A stretch of DNA of 64,000 nucleotides from Leifsonia sp. NPDC080035 (GCF_040050925.1 NZ_CP157390.1:2666001-2730000); one strand, 5' to 3'. Shown: positions 17,731 to 26,234, counted from the first letter of the stretch. Translations and numbers: made by a program. Notes: generated from the sequence alone by a model not told the origin.

Positions 17731-19032
17731 ATGAGAACAGTTCTGTCCGGACGACGCCGGCGGCTGGTCGCGGCCGCGGCCGTCGCCGCCGCGACCGCCC
17801 TCGTCATGAGCGCCTGCAGCGGCAGCTCGAGCGGCGACGACAACGGGAAGGTCACGCTGACGTTCCTCAGCCACTACGGCGACGAGCCCATGAAGGGCGG
17901 CATCAGCAAGCTCATCGACGAATGGAACTCGTCGCACCCCGACATCCAGGTGAAGCAGCAGACGGTCAAGTTCGACGACCTGCTCACCACCCTGAACGTC
18001 CGCCAGACCGGCGGCCGCGGCGCCGACATCCTGAGCTCATACGCCCTCTGGGGCGGGCAGCTCGCCGCCAACAACGTGCTCGACAAGCCGCCGGCGGATG
18101 TGGCGAAGGATATCAAGAGCACCTACAGCTCGGCAGCGGCCGCGGCGGTCACCGGCGGCAACGGCCAGGTGTTCGGGTACCCGACGGAGTTCAACACCTA
18201 CGTCCTCTACTACAACAAGAAGATCCTGGCCGACGCCGGCTACGACGCCCCGCCCGCCGACTGGGCCGAGCTCAAGGAGATCGCAGAGAAGACGACCAAG
18301 AAGGACTCCTCCGGCAACTACCAGGTGCAGGGCATCTCGCTCATCCAGGACGGCGACAACCAGACGGCCCACCCGTTCCTGTCGCTGCTGGACGCGGCGG
18401 GCGGGAAGTTCCTGAAGGCGAACGGCGACTCGGCGCTCGACTCCAAGGCGAAGTCGGTGATGGAGCTCGAATCCACCCTGGCGAAGAAGGGCGCGACCAC
18501 CACGTCGATCATGCCGACCAAGGCGTTCCCGGCGAACCAGGTCGCCATGGCCATCCAGGCCAGCTGGTGGATCGGCAGCCTGAAGGCGCAGATGAAGGAC
18601 AAGTACTCCGACGTCGGCACCGCACCGGTGCCCGGCCCGGAGAAGGGCGACCAGGGCTCGCTCGCCTACGCGTTCTTCACGGGAGTGAACGCGGGAAGCA
18701 AGCACAAGGAGCAGGCCTGGCAGTTCCTCACCTGGCTGAACTCGAACAAGAACTCCGAGGGCGTCACCGAGATGGGCGACTTCCTGGCGAGCAACGGGCT
18801 CATCCCGCCGCGCAAGGCCGACGCCGACGCCCTCGGCCCGAAGCTGCAGGCCGACGACCCGAACCTGAAGCCCATCTACGAGGCGGCCGGCTACGCGATG
18901 GCGGAGTCGAACGCGGCCAACGCGTACAAGGCGAAGACCTCGCTGCACAACGCGCTCGACCAGATCCTCGTGAACAACGCGCCGGTCGGCACGACGTTCG
19001 ACGACCTGGTCGCCGAGATCAACCGTAAGTAA
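17731..19032 (+). CDS. Sugar ABC transporter substrate-binding lipoprotein
   Basis: A 433-residue extracellular solute-binding protein family 1 member. The signal peptide ends in a lipobox (LVMSAC), so the mature protein is anchored by the cysteine at about residue 30. The body has the carbohydrate-binding pattern: VTLTFLSHYG early, TLNVRQTGGRGADI, YYNKKILADAGYDAPP and SWWIGSL. The ATG has GAGGAAG just ahead. Two permease genes follow, but no ATPase gene is present nearby; such importers in actinobacteria commonly share one MsiK-type ATPase. From context the ligand is probably MurNAc, a MurNAc-GlcNAc disaccharide or a muropeptide. Confidence 0.93.
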   Translation: MRTVLSGRRRRLVAAAAVAAATALVMSACSGSSSGDDNGKVTLTFLSHYGDEPMKGGISKLIDEWNSSHPDIQVKQQTVKFDDLLTTLNVRQTGGRGADILSSYALWGGQLAANNVLDKPPADVAKDIKSTYSSAAAAAVTGGNGQVFGYPTEFNTYVLYYNKKILADAGYDAPPADWAELKEIAEKTTKKDSSGNYQVQGISLIQDGDNQTAHPFLSLLDAAGGKFLKANGDSALDSKAKSVMELESTLAKKGATTTSIMPTKAFPANQVAMAIQASWWIGSLKAQMKDKYSDVGTAPVPGPEKGDQGSLAYAFFTGVNAGSKHKEQAWQFLTWLNSNKNSEGVTEMGDFLASNGLIPPRKADADALGPKLQADDPNLKPIYEAAGYAMAESNAANAYKAKTSLHNALDQILVNNAPVGTTFDDLVAEINRK

Positions 19033-19046
19033 GCCGGACACGAACT

Positions 19047-19080
19047 GCGGGAGGGGTGGTCCCCCCACCACCCCTCCCGC
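19047..19080 (+). terminator. Intra-operon attenuating hairpin
   Basis: A perfect 14-bp stem (19047-19060 with 19067-19080) and a CCCCCC loop directly after the binding-protein stop. Such hairpins between binding protein and permeases reduce permease expression or stabilise the upstream message. Confidence 0.7.
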
Positions 19081-19095
19081 ACCGCGGAGACACAG

Positions 19096-19116
19096 ATGAC
19101 AGGCACAGACCGATGA
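19096..19116 (+). other. Six-codon upstream reading frame overlapping the permease start
   Basis: ATG-ACA-GGC-ACA-GAC-CGA-TGA, with GGAGA ahead, ends in an ATGA overlap with the permease start at 19113. The first 13 bases (ATGACAGGCACAG) are exactly repeated at the true start 17 bp later. It could couple translation or simply be a small duplication; no protein evidence exists. Confidence 0.35.
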
Positions 19117-20075
19117 CAGGCACAGTCGCGAGCGCCACCCGTGAGGCGGCGAGAGAGCTCCAGGCGGCCCGGCCGCACGCCAGGACGAAGAGCAGGAGGT
19201 TCAGGAGGGAGGGACGTGCGGGTTATCTGTTCCTGGCGCCGTCGCTGATCTTCTTCACGATCTTCCTGATCCTGCCGTCGTTCTTCGCGATCTTCCTCTC
19301 GCTCTCGCAGTGGGGAGGGTACGACCTCACGCAGATCCACTTCATCGGCGTGAAGAACTACGGGGACATCCTCAACTTCAACAGCACGTTCGTCTCGCCG
19401 ATCCTGGTGAACACGCTGGTCTTCGCGGCGCTGTCGGTGATCCTCGCGGTCGGCGGCTCGCTGATCGTCGCCCAGTGCATCGAGCGGCTGAAGTTCCAGG
19501 GGTTCTGGCGCTTCCTCTACTTCCTCCCCGTCGTCGCCACGGTCGTGGCCATCGGCAACGTGTGGAAGATGATGTACCAGCCCTCCGGGCTCATCAACGG
19601 CCTGCTGAACGCGCTTCACGTCAACTCGATCGGCTTCCTGTCCGATCCCAAGATCGCGCTGCCGTCGGTCGCCGTGGTGCAGGCGTGGGCATCCATCGGC
19701 GCGGCGGTGCTCATCCTGACCGCCGGCATCAAGGCGATCGACCGCAGCGTCTACGAGGCGGCCGAGCTCGACGGCGCGAACAGCTGGACGACGTTCTGGG
19801 GAGTGACGCTGCCGCTGCTGCGCCCCTCCCTGGTCTTCGTCTTCATCACGCAGTGCATCGCCGGCCTGCAGTCCTTCGCGCTCATCATCGTGATGACCAA
19901 GGACGGCGGACCCGTCAACTCCACGAACGTCGCGGCCTTCGAGATGTACCAGCAGGCGTTCAAGTTCGGCGCCTGGGGCACGGCGAGCGCGATGGCGATG
20001 GTGCTGTTCCTGATCATCTTCATCATCACCCTGATCCAGCTCTGGGTCAGCCGACGAGCGGGAGACGACGACTGA
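19113..20075 (+). CDS. Sugar ABC transporter permease (MalF/UgpA type)
   Basis: A 320-residue inner-membrane subunit with a basic N-terminal tail then six membrane segments beginning at GYLFLAPSLIFFTIF. The EAA loop that docks the ATPase is seen as EAAELDGANSWTTFWGVTLP near residues 215-235. It is the second of three importer genes, and its stop overlaps the next permease start by one base (TGATG). The ATG at 19113 itself has a poor ribosome site; a well-placed site belongs to the six-codon frame just upstream, so translation may be by re-initiation. Confidence 0.92.
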   Translation: MTGTVASATREAARELQAARPHARTKSRRFRREGRAGYLFLAPSLIFFTIFLILPSFFAIFLSLSQWGGYDLTQIHFIGVKNYGDILNFNSTFVSPILVNTLVFAALSVILAVGGSLIVAQCIERLKFQGFWRFLYFLPVVATVVAIGNVWKMMYQPSGLINGLLNALHVNSIGFLSDPKIALPSVAVVQAWASIGAAVLILTAGIKAIDRSVYEAAELDGANSWTTFWGVTLPLLRPSLVFVFITQCIAGLQSFALIIVMTKDGGPVNSTNVAAFEMYQQAFKFGAWGTASAMAMVLFLIIFIITLIQLWVSRRAGDDD

Positions 20076-21007
20076 TGAGCACACTGACGAGCCGGACCCC
20101 GAGCCGGCAGGGCCTGCCGCGCACCGGCCGCCGCAACAAGCGCGTCCGCACCCCCTGGTTCTCTTACGTCGTCGTCGCCGCGGGCGGTGTCGCGATGGCG
20201 CTGCCGTTCTTCGACATGGTGTCCAGCTCGTTCAAGGGCTCCGGCGAGTACGGCATCCTGCCGTACCACTTCCTGCCGCAGGACTTCACCTGGAGCAACT
20301 ACGGCGCCGCGTTCGAGGAGCTGCAGCTCGGCAAGCTGTTCACGACCAGCGTCATCGTCACGGTCGCCGTCACCGCGTCCGTGCTGATCACCTCGGCGAT
20401 GGCCGGATACGCCCTCGCGAAGCTGCGCTTCCGCGGCCGGGACGTGATCTTCCGGTTCATCCTCGCGACGATGATGCTGCCGCCGTTCCTGCTGCTGATC
20501 CCGGACTTCCTGATCATGCTGAACTGGCCGCTGGTCGGCGGCAACAACATCCTCGGCCAGGGCGGCGACGGCGGGATGACGACGAACATCGTCTCGCTGA
20601 TGCTGCCGTTCCTGGTCAGCGGGTTCGGGATCTTCCTGATGCGCCAGTTCATGGTGGGCGTGCCGAACGAGATGCTGGAGGCAGCGAGGATCGACGGAGC
20701 GGGGGAGTGGCGCCTGTTCTGGAGCGTCGTGCTGCCGCAGGCGAAGCCGGTGGCGATCACGCTCGGGCTGATCACCTTCGTGGGGCAGTGGAACGAGTAC
20801 ATCTGGACCTCGCTGATGGCCTCCACCAACCCCGACCTGATGACGCTCCCCGTCGGCATCCAGCTGCTGCAGAGCTTCATCGACCCCAATCGGACGATGC
20901 CCATCGTGATGGCGGGCATCGTCATCAGCACCCTTCCGGTGCTGATCCTGTTCCTCTTCCTGCAGAAGTACTACGTCCGTGGCGTCGTGCTCTCCGGCAT
21001 GAAGTGA
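20075..21007 (+). CDS. Sugar ABC transporter permease (MalG/UgpE type)
   Basis: A 310-residue permease with a basic N-terminal tail and six predicted membrane segments (first around WFSYVVVAAGGVAMALPFFD). The EAA loop appears as EAARIDGAGEWRLFWSVVLP at about residue 205. The C-terminus ends with the usual QKYYVRGVVLSGMK. The start overlaps the previous stop by one base and GGGAG lies upstream. It pairs with the preceding permease to form the channel of the amino-sugar importer. Confidence 0.92.
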   Translation: MSTLTSRTPSRQGLPRTGRRNKRVRTPWFSYVVVAAGGVAMALPFFDMVSSSFKGSGEYGILPYHFLPQDFTWSNYGAAFEELQLGKLFTTSVIVTVAVTASVLITSAMAGYALAKLRFRGRDVIFRFILATMMLPPFLLLIPDFLIMLNWPLVGGNNILGQGGDGGMTTNIVSLMLPFLVSGFGIFLMRQFMVGVPNEMLEAARIDGAGEWRLFWSVVLPQAKPVAITLGLITFVGQWNEYIWTSLMASTNPDLMTLPVGIQLLQSFIDPNRTMPIVMAGIVISTLPVLILFLFLQKYYVRGVVLSGMK

Positions 21008-21049
21008 ACCCGATACGACAACGACACGAGAGAGACGAAAGAGGATCGC

Positions 21050-21736
21050 ATGAGGACAGTGCTGGCCATCGGTGGGCACATCGGAGACATGGACCTGACG
21101 GCCGGTCCGACGCTGGCGAAGCTGGCGCTGGAGGGTGCGCGGACGATCATCCTGGCGTGCACGTACGGCGAGCGCGGCCACCCGCGGCTGTCCCCGGACG
21201 AGTACCGGGTGCAGAAGGTGCGCGAGGGCGAGGAGTTCGCAGCGGGCATCGGCGCGGAGTTCCGGGTGCTGGACTACTCGGACGGGTTCCTGCCCGCGGA
21301 CGACGAGGCGGCGGACCAGATCGCCGACATCATCCGCACCGAGAAGCCGGACACGATCATCACGCACTGGACGAAGAGCATCCACCGCGACCACGAGCAC
21401 GCCGCGATCCTCGCCGAGCGGGCGCGGTTCCTGGCGTCGCTGCCGGTGGACAGCCCGCTCGGCCGGCACGGCGTCGCCACCTTCCTGCACGCCGACAACT
21501 GGGAGGACGCGGAGGGCTTCGACCCGGACGTGTACGTGCCGATCCCGGAGGAGGCCTTCCAGCGCTGGTCGGCGGCGATCCAGGGTCAGGCGTTCGCCAG
21601 GGGCGAGACCTACGGCTTCCGGTACATCGACTACTACACGGCGATGATGTCGGCGCGCGGCTGCCTGGCGGGCGTCGATCGGGCGTGCGGGTTCGCGCGC
21701 GGCGGCAGCTCGAAGTTCGAGCTCGCGGGCCCGTGA
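21050..21736 (+). CDS. PIG-L family N-deacetylase
   Basis: A 228-residue zinc-dependent deacetylase of the PIG-L/LmbE family, which includes GlcNAc-PI deacetylase and mycothiol MshB. The first metal motif is changed from the common AHPDD to GGHIGDMD at residues 6-13, and the second is IHRDHEH near residue 112, so the metal ligands are kept. It likely removes acetyl from a GlcNAc- or MurNAc-type sugar imported by the transporter genes just upstream. Its stop overlaps the GTG of the next gene (GTGA), so the two are co-translated. The exact substrate is unknown. Confidence 0.87.
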   Translation: MRTVLAIGGHIGDMDLTAGPTLAKLALEGARTIILACTYGERGHPRLSPDEYRVQKVREGEEFAAGIGAEFRVLDYSDGFLPADDEAADQIADIIRTEKPDTIITHWTKSIHRDHEHAAILAERARFLASLPVDSPLGRHGVATFLHADNWEDAEGFDPDVYVPIPEEAFQRWSAAIQGQAFARGETYGFRYIDYYTAMMSARGCLAGVDRACGFARGGSSKFELAGP

Positions 21737-24483
21737 GCCGGGCGGCGGCGCAGGCGCCGTCCGCGGACACCCGGCGGCACGCCGTCGCCCGCGACGCGTC
21801 CCATTACCACCTGGTGCCGCGGGACGTGCTCGCCCCTGCGGACGCGCGCGAGGTCGCGGCGGAGTTCGCGGCCGCGCGGGAGGCCGGGCGCGCGGTGACC
21901 TTCCGCTCGGGAGGGACCAGCCTGAGCGGCCAGGGCGTGACCGACGACATCCTGCTGGACACCCGGCGGCACTTCCGCCGCATCCGGGTGCTGGACGGCG
22001 GTGAGCGGGTGCGCGTCGGTCCCGGCGCGACCGTCCGCCAGGTGAACGCGGCGCTGGCCAGGCACGGCCGGATGCTCGGGCCGGACCCGGCGAGCGAGGT
22101 CGCCTGCACCCTCGGAGGGGTGCTCGCCAACAACTCGAGCGGGATGACCTGCGGCGTCGACCACAACGCGTACCGCACCCTCGAGTCGCTGACCGTCGTT
22201 CTGCCGAGCGGGACGGTTTTGGACACGGCGTCCGCGGATGCCGACGCGGCCCTGGCGGCGGCGGAGCCGCGGCTGCACGCCGGCCTGCTCCGGCTGCGCG
22301 ACCGGGTCCGCTCGGACGACGCCTCGGTGCGGACGGTGCGACGCCTGTTCGCGCGGAAGAACACGATGGGGTACGCGGTCAACGCCTTCCTCGACTTCGA
22401 CAGCCCCGTCGACTTGCTGAGCCACCTCCTGATCGGCAGCGAGGGCACGCTCGGCTTCGTCGCCGAGGCGACGCTGCGCACGCTCCCGCTGCGTCCGGCG
22501 GTCGCGACCGGGCTGCTGGTGTTCGGGACGCTCGCGGAGGCCGCCGCCGCCGCTCCCGTTCTCGCCGCGGCCGGGTTCGCCGCCGTGGAGCTGATGGATG
22601 CGACGGCCCTCCGCGTTGCGCAGGGCCTGCCGGAGTGCACACCGGACGTCGCAGCGCTCGCGGTCGACGGCCACGCCGCCCTTCTGATCGAACTGCAGGA
22701 GCAGGACGATGCGGCGCTGCTGACCGCCGTCGACCGGTCCGTCGCGGCGCTCGCCGCGCTGGGCTTCCCCGACGCCCTCAGCCGCGAGCCCGGCCGCCGC
22801 AGCGCGCTGTGGCACATCCGCAAGGGCCTCTACACTTCGGTCGCCGGCGCCCGGCCCGCGGGCACGACGGCGCTCCTGGAGGACGTCGCCGTCCCCGTCG
22901 AGCACCTCGCCGAGGCCTGCGAACGGCTGACCGCGCTCTTCGAGCGCTACGGCCAGACCGACGCCGTGATCTTCGGACACGCCAAGGACGGCAACCTGCA
23001 CTTCATGCTCACCGAGCGCTTCGACGGGCCGGAAGCGGTGGAGCGCTACGCGCGCATCACGGAGGAGATCGTCGACCTCGTGCTCGATCTGGGCGGCGCG
23101 CTCAAAGCCGAGCACGGCACCGGCCGGGTGATGGCGCCGTTCGTGGAGCGCCAGTACGGGCCGGAGCTGTACGCGGTGATGCGCGAGGTGAAGGCGCTGT
23201 TCGACCCGCACGGCATCCTGAATCCCGGCGTCGTGATCACCGACGACGCCCGGGCGCACCTGCACGATTTGAAGGCGACCGCCGCGGTGTCGCCGATCGT
23301 GGATCGCTGCGTCGAGTGCGGCTACTGCGAGCCCGTCTGCCCGTCGCGCGACCTGACCCTCACGCCGCGGCAGCGGATCGTGCTGCTGCGCGAGATGGCG
23401 CAGGCGGAAGCGCGGGGAGACGCCGAACTGCTGGCGCGGCTGCGCGCCGACTACGCGTATCAGGGTGTGCAGACCTGCGCGGTGGACGGGATGTGCGCCA
23501 CCACCTGCCCGGTCGGCATCAACACCGGCGACCTGGTGCGCGGCATCCGCGCGGAGCAGGCGCACGGCATCCCGGACGCTGGCTGGTCGGCGGCGTCCCG
23601 CGTCTGGGGCCCGGCGACGCAGGCCGTCTCCGGCGCGCTCACCGTGGCCGGGGCGCTTCCCGCGCCCGCGGTGGGTGCGCTGACCTCTGCCGCCAGGGCG
23701 GTGCTCGGCGCCGAGCAGGTGCCCGCCTACTCCGCCGACCTGCCGCGGGGTGGACGCATCCGGCGCCCGGTACGCGCGCCGGACGCCGTCGCCGTGTACC
23801 TGCCCGCGTGCGTCAACACCATGTTCGGCAGCGGGGACGCCGGCGGTCCGGACGTGTCGGAGGCGTTCCTCGCCCTCTGCGAACGGGCCGGCGTCCGGGT
23901 GCGGGTGCCGGACGGCATCGGCGGGATGTGCTGCGGGACGCCGTGGAAGTCCAAGGGCCACCTGGCGGGCTACGAGCGGATGTCCGGGCGGCTGCGCGAG
24001 GACCTGATGGCCGCCACGGACGGCGGCGCGCTGCCGGTCGTGTGCGACGCGAGCAGCTGCACGGAGGGACTCATCCTCGCGCTCGGCGACGCCGGCATCC
24101 GGGTGGTCGATTCCGTCGCCTTCGCACGCGAGCGGCTGCTTCCCGCGCTGACGGTCACCGAGAGGGCGGGCTCGCTGATGCTGCATCCCACCTGCTCGTC
24201 CGCCCAGCTCGGCCTCGACGCGGACCTGCGGGCGCTCGCCGAGGCGGTCGCGGAACAGGTGGAGGTCCCGCTCGACTGGAGCTGCTGCGGCTTCGCGGGG
24301 GATCGCGGCCTGCTGCATCCCGAGCTCACGGCCTCCGCGACCGCGCGCGAGGCCGCTGAGGTGACGAGCGGGGAGCACGACCTCTACGCCTCGCTCAACC
24401 GCACCTGCGAACTCGGCCTGACCCGCGCGACGGGCCGCCCGTACGAGCACATCCTGCAGCAGCTGGAACGCGCGACCCGCTGA
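21733..24483 (+). CDS. FAD-binding and Fe-S-binding oxidoreductase (D-lactate dehydrogenase / Dld-YdiJ type)
   Basis: A 916-residue fusion. Residues about 25-240 are a PCMH-type FAD domain (FRSGGTSLSGQG), 250-520 the FAD-oxidase C-terminal domain (KAEHGTGRVMAPF, DPHGILNPGV), followed by two 4Fe-4S cysteine clusters (CVECGYCEPVCP from C526; CAVDGMCATTCP from C582) and two CCG cysteine-rich domains at the end (YLPACVN, GMCCGTPW, WSCCGFAGD). This layout is shared by membrane-linked D-2-hydroxyacid dehydrogenases such as D-lactate dehydrogenase. MurQ releases D-lactate, so oxidation of that D-lactate to pyruvate is the likely role. GTG start overlaps the PIG-L stop by four bases. Glycolate or D-2-hydroxyglutarate remain possible substrates. 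Confidence 0.88.
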   Translation: MSRAAAQAPSADTRRHAVARDASHYHLVPRDVLAPADAREVAAEFAAAREAGRAVTFRSGGTSLSGQGVTDDILLDTRRHFRRIRVLDGGERVRVGPGATVRQVNAALARHGRMLGPDPASEVACTLGGVLANNSSGMTCGVDHNAYRTLESLTVVLPSGTVLDTASADADAALAAAEPRLHAGLLRLRDRVRSDDASVRTVRRLFARKNTMGYAVNAFLDFDSPVDLLSHLLIGSEGTLGFVAEATLRTLPLRPAVATGLLVFGTLAEAAAAAPVLAAAGFAAVELMDATALRVAQGLPECTPDVAALAVDGHAALLIELQEQDDAALLTAVDRSVAALAALGFPDALSREPGRRSALWHIRKGLYTSVAGARPAGTTALLEDVAVPVEHLAEACERLTALFERYGQTDAVIFGHAKDGNLHFMLTERFDGPEAVERYARITEEIVDLVLDLGGALKAEHGTGRVMAPFVERQYGPELYAVMREVKALFDPHGILNPGVVITDDARAHLHDLKATAAVSPIVDRCVECGYCEPVCPSRDLTLTPRQRIVLLREMAQAEARGDAELLARLRADYAYQGVQTCAVDGMCATTCPVGINTGDLVRGIRAEQAHGIPDAGWSAASRVWGPATQAVSGALTVAGALPAPAVGALTSAARAVLGAEQVPAYSADLPRGGRIRRPVRAPDAVAVYLPACVNTMFGSGDAGGPDVSEAFLALCERAGVRVRVPDGIGGMCCGTPWKSKGHLAGYERMSGRLREDLMAATDGGALPVVCDASSCTEGLILALGDAGIRVVDSVAFARERLLPALTVTERAGSLMLHPTCSSAQLGLDADLRALAEAVAEQVEVPLDWSCCGFAGDRGLLHPELTASATAREAAEVTSGEHDLYASLNRTCELGLTRATGRPYEHILQQLERATR

Positions 24484-24492
24484 GCACGGCGA

Positions 24493-25347
24493 TCAGGAGG
24501 CGGCCGGTTCGCGCACCCAGTGGGCCGTCACGTGCTGCACGTGCGAGCCGTCCAGGTCGGAGAGCTTCACCCCGGCGAAGCGCACCGCGGCCTCGGAGGT
24601 CTGGATGCGCGCGGGCGGCTCATCGTCGGTGAGCACGCCGACGATGACCTCGGCGACGCCATCGGGCGACTGCGCGGCGGAGGGGTCGAACGCGGAACGC
24701 GTCCGCTCGAGATAGGCGCGGAGTGCGGGCCCGTACGGCGTCTCGAACGCGGCCGGCTCCTCCTCCAGGCCGACGTTGGCGACGAACTCGGTCGTGACGG
24801 CGCCGGGCTCGACGACGGTCACCCGGACGCCGAGCGTGGCGGCGACCGGCGTCAGCGACTCGAGGAAGCCCTCCACCGCGAACTTCGCCGCGCAGTAGGC
24901 CTCGTTGAACGGCTGGCCGACGACGCCGCCGACACTGGAGACGGTGACGACGCGGCCCCGGCTCTCGCGGAGCAGCGGGAGGGCGGCCTTGGTGACGGCC
25001 ACCACTCCGAAGAAGTTGACCTCCATCACGGCGCGGACCGCGTCGAGCGTCTCCAGCTCGATCGTGCCGACGTGGCCCGCGCCCGCGTTGTTGAGCAGCG
25101 CATCCAACCGGCCGTGGGCCGAGCGGATGTGGTCGAAGCAGGCGGCGATCGAGGCGGGATCCGTGACGTCGAGGGGCTGGATGTCGAGGTCGACTCCTGC
25201 GTCGCCTGCGGCCGCGCGCAACGGGTCGGCCTTGCCGAGGTCGCGCATCGTCGCGACGACGCGGAAGCCGGCGCGGGCCGCGGCGACGGCGGTGGCGAGG
25301 CCGATCCCGGTGGAGGTGCCGGTGATGAGGAGGACGGGTGCGGTCAT
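24493..25347 (-). CDS. Short-chain dehydrogenase/reductase (SDR)
   Basis: A 284-residue classical SDR with a Rossmann nucleotide motif TGTSTGIG (residues 9-16), the LLNNAGAGH strand, the catalytic serine region VVTVSSVGG and the YxxxK site YCAAK. It reads toward the oxidase gene with only nine bases between the two stops and no clear terminator. Substrate and cofactor preference cannot be told; the second position of the acidic/basic loop (TMRDLGKAD) leans to NADP. It is not obviously linked to the MurNAc genes. Confidence 0.88.
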   Translation of the reverse strand: MTAPVLLITGTSTGIGLATAVAAARAGFRVVATMRDLGKADPLRAAAGDAGVDLDIQPLDVTDPASIAACFDHIRSAHGRLDALLNNAGAGHVGTIELETLDAVRAVMEVNFFGVVAVTKAALPLLRESRGRVVTVSSVGGVVGQPFNEAYCAAKFAVEGFLESLTPVAATLGVRVTVVEPGAVTTEFVANVGLEEEPAAFETPYGPALRAYLERTRSAFDPSAAQSPDGVAEVIVGVLTDDEPPARIQTSEAAVRFAGVKLSDLDGSHVQHVTAHWVREPAAS

Positions 25348-25391
25348 GGTGCCAGTCTCGCACCGGGAGGGCGTCCCGGGATGGCCCGGGT

Positions 25392-26081
25392 TCAGCGCCG
25401 GCGCACCGGCCGGACGCTCAGCGACTCCACGGTGCCGGTCGGGGGCAGGTCGACGGCGATGCGCACGGTCGCGGCGACCATCTCCGGGGTGATCGTGTAG
25501 TCGGCGTCATACGGGTGGCCCTCCTTGGCCTGGAGCGCGCGCTGCATGTCGGTGTCGACCCGGCCCGGGTGGATGCTGCTCACGCGGACGCGGCCCCGCT
25601 CCTCCTCCCGCAGCGCGTCGGTGAGCGCGCGGGCGGCGAACTTGGAGCCGGAGTACACGGCGCTGCCCGCGCCGCTGGTGAGGCCGGAACCGCTGTTGAT
25701 GACGACGACCAGGCCCTCCGCGCGGCGCAGCGCCGGGAGGGCGAGGCGGGTCAGCTCGGCGACCGCGAACACGTTCACCTCGAAGACGCGCCGCCAGGTG
25801 TCGAGCGACGTCTCCTCCACCGTGTCGCCGTCTTCGACGCCGGCGGAGTGGACGAGCACATCCAGGCGCTCGGGCAGCGCGGGCAGATGGCCGCCGGTCA
25901 GTTCGGCCACGAACGGCTCGGCGGACGGCAGCTGAGCGACGACCTCGGCGACCGCATCCGCATCCCGTCCGCCGACGAGCACGTGGTGGCTGCGGCCGAG
26001 CTCCTCGGCGATCGCCCGGCCGATGCCGCGCGACGCGCCGGTGACGAGGGCGGTCGGGCGGGCGGCGGAGCTCGTGGTCAT
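25392..26081 (-). CDS. Short-chain dehydrogenase/reductase (SDR)
   Basis: A compact 229-residue SDR: TGASRGIG at residues 14-21, LVHSAGVE, the catalytic VVVINSGSG and the YxxxK site YSGSK. The ATG at 26081 gives the usual short lead to the Rossmann motif; the frame is open upstream but runs antisense to another gene. The C-terminal proline/arginine-rich end is short. It lies 44 bases upstream of the other SDR on the same strand and may share a transcript. Function beyond redox of a small alcohol or ketone is unknown. Confidence 0.88.
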   Translation of the reverse strand: MTTSSAARPTALVTGASRGIGRAIAEELGRSHHVLVGGRDADAVAEVVAQLPSAEPFVAELTGGHLPALPERLDVLVHSAGVEDGDTVEETSLDTWRRVFEVNVFAVAELTRLALPALRRAEGLVVVINSGSGLTSGAGSAVYSGSKFAARALTDALREEERGRVRVSSIHPGRVDTDMQRALQAKEGHPYDADYTITPEMVAATVRIAVDLPPTGTVESLSVRPVRRR

Positions 26082-26117
26082 GCGTTCGAGCCTACGCGGC
26101 CGGCCCGCCGTGCCCTC

Positions 26118-26180
26118 GCGACATTTGCGCCACATGTGGGCTCGGGCGCGGCCGCGACCACGATTTGTGCCAAATGTGGG
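26118..26180. repeat. Two-hairpin intergenic repeat, copy A
   Basis: Two imperfect palindromes centred on ATTTGNNCCAAAT-like cores (26121-26137 and 26162-26176) lie exactly 40 bp apart between divergent genes. A second copy with better palindromes and identical 40-bp spacing occurs at 47064-47128. Confidence 0.6.
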
Positions 26181-26221
26181 GTGGCGGAGATGCCGGAGGT
26201 GGAGGTGTCGGACGCATCCCC

Positions 26222-26227
26222 TAGCAT
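26222..26227 (+). promoter_or_regulatory. -10 element for a leaderless start
   Basis: TAGCAT ends seven bases before the ATG at 26235, so transcription would begin at or next to the start codon. No ribosome site is present. Confidence 0.45.
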
Positions 26228-26234
26228 CGGCTGC

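Noticed and set aside
21634..24450. A 900-plus-residue open frame antisense to the FAD/Fe-S oxidase
   Set aside because: The plus-strand protein has clear domains and motifs over the whole stretch, while the antisense frame is low-complexity and unrelated to any family.
11829..24483. Horizontal transfer of the MurNAc locus as a genomic island
   Set aside because: Codon use and GC content look like the flanks and there is no tRNA, integrase or flanking repeat; only promoter gaps are AT-rich.
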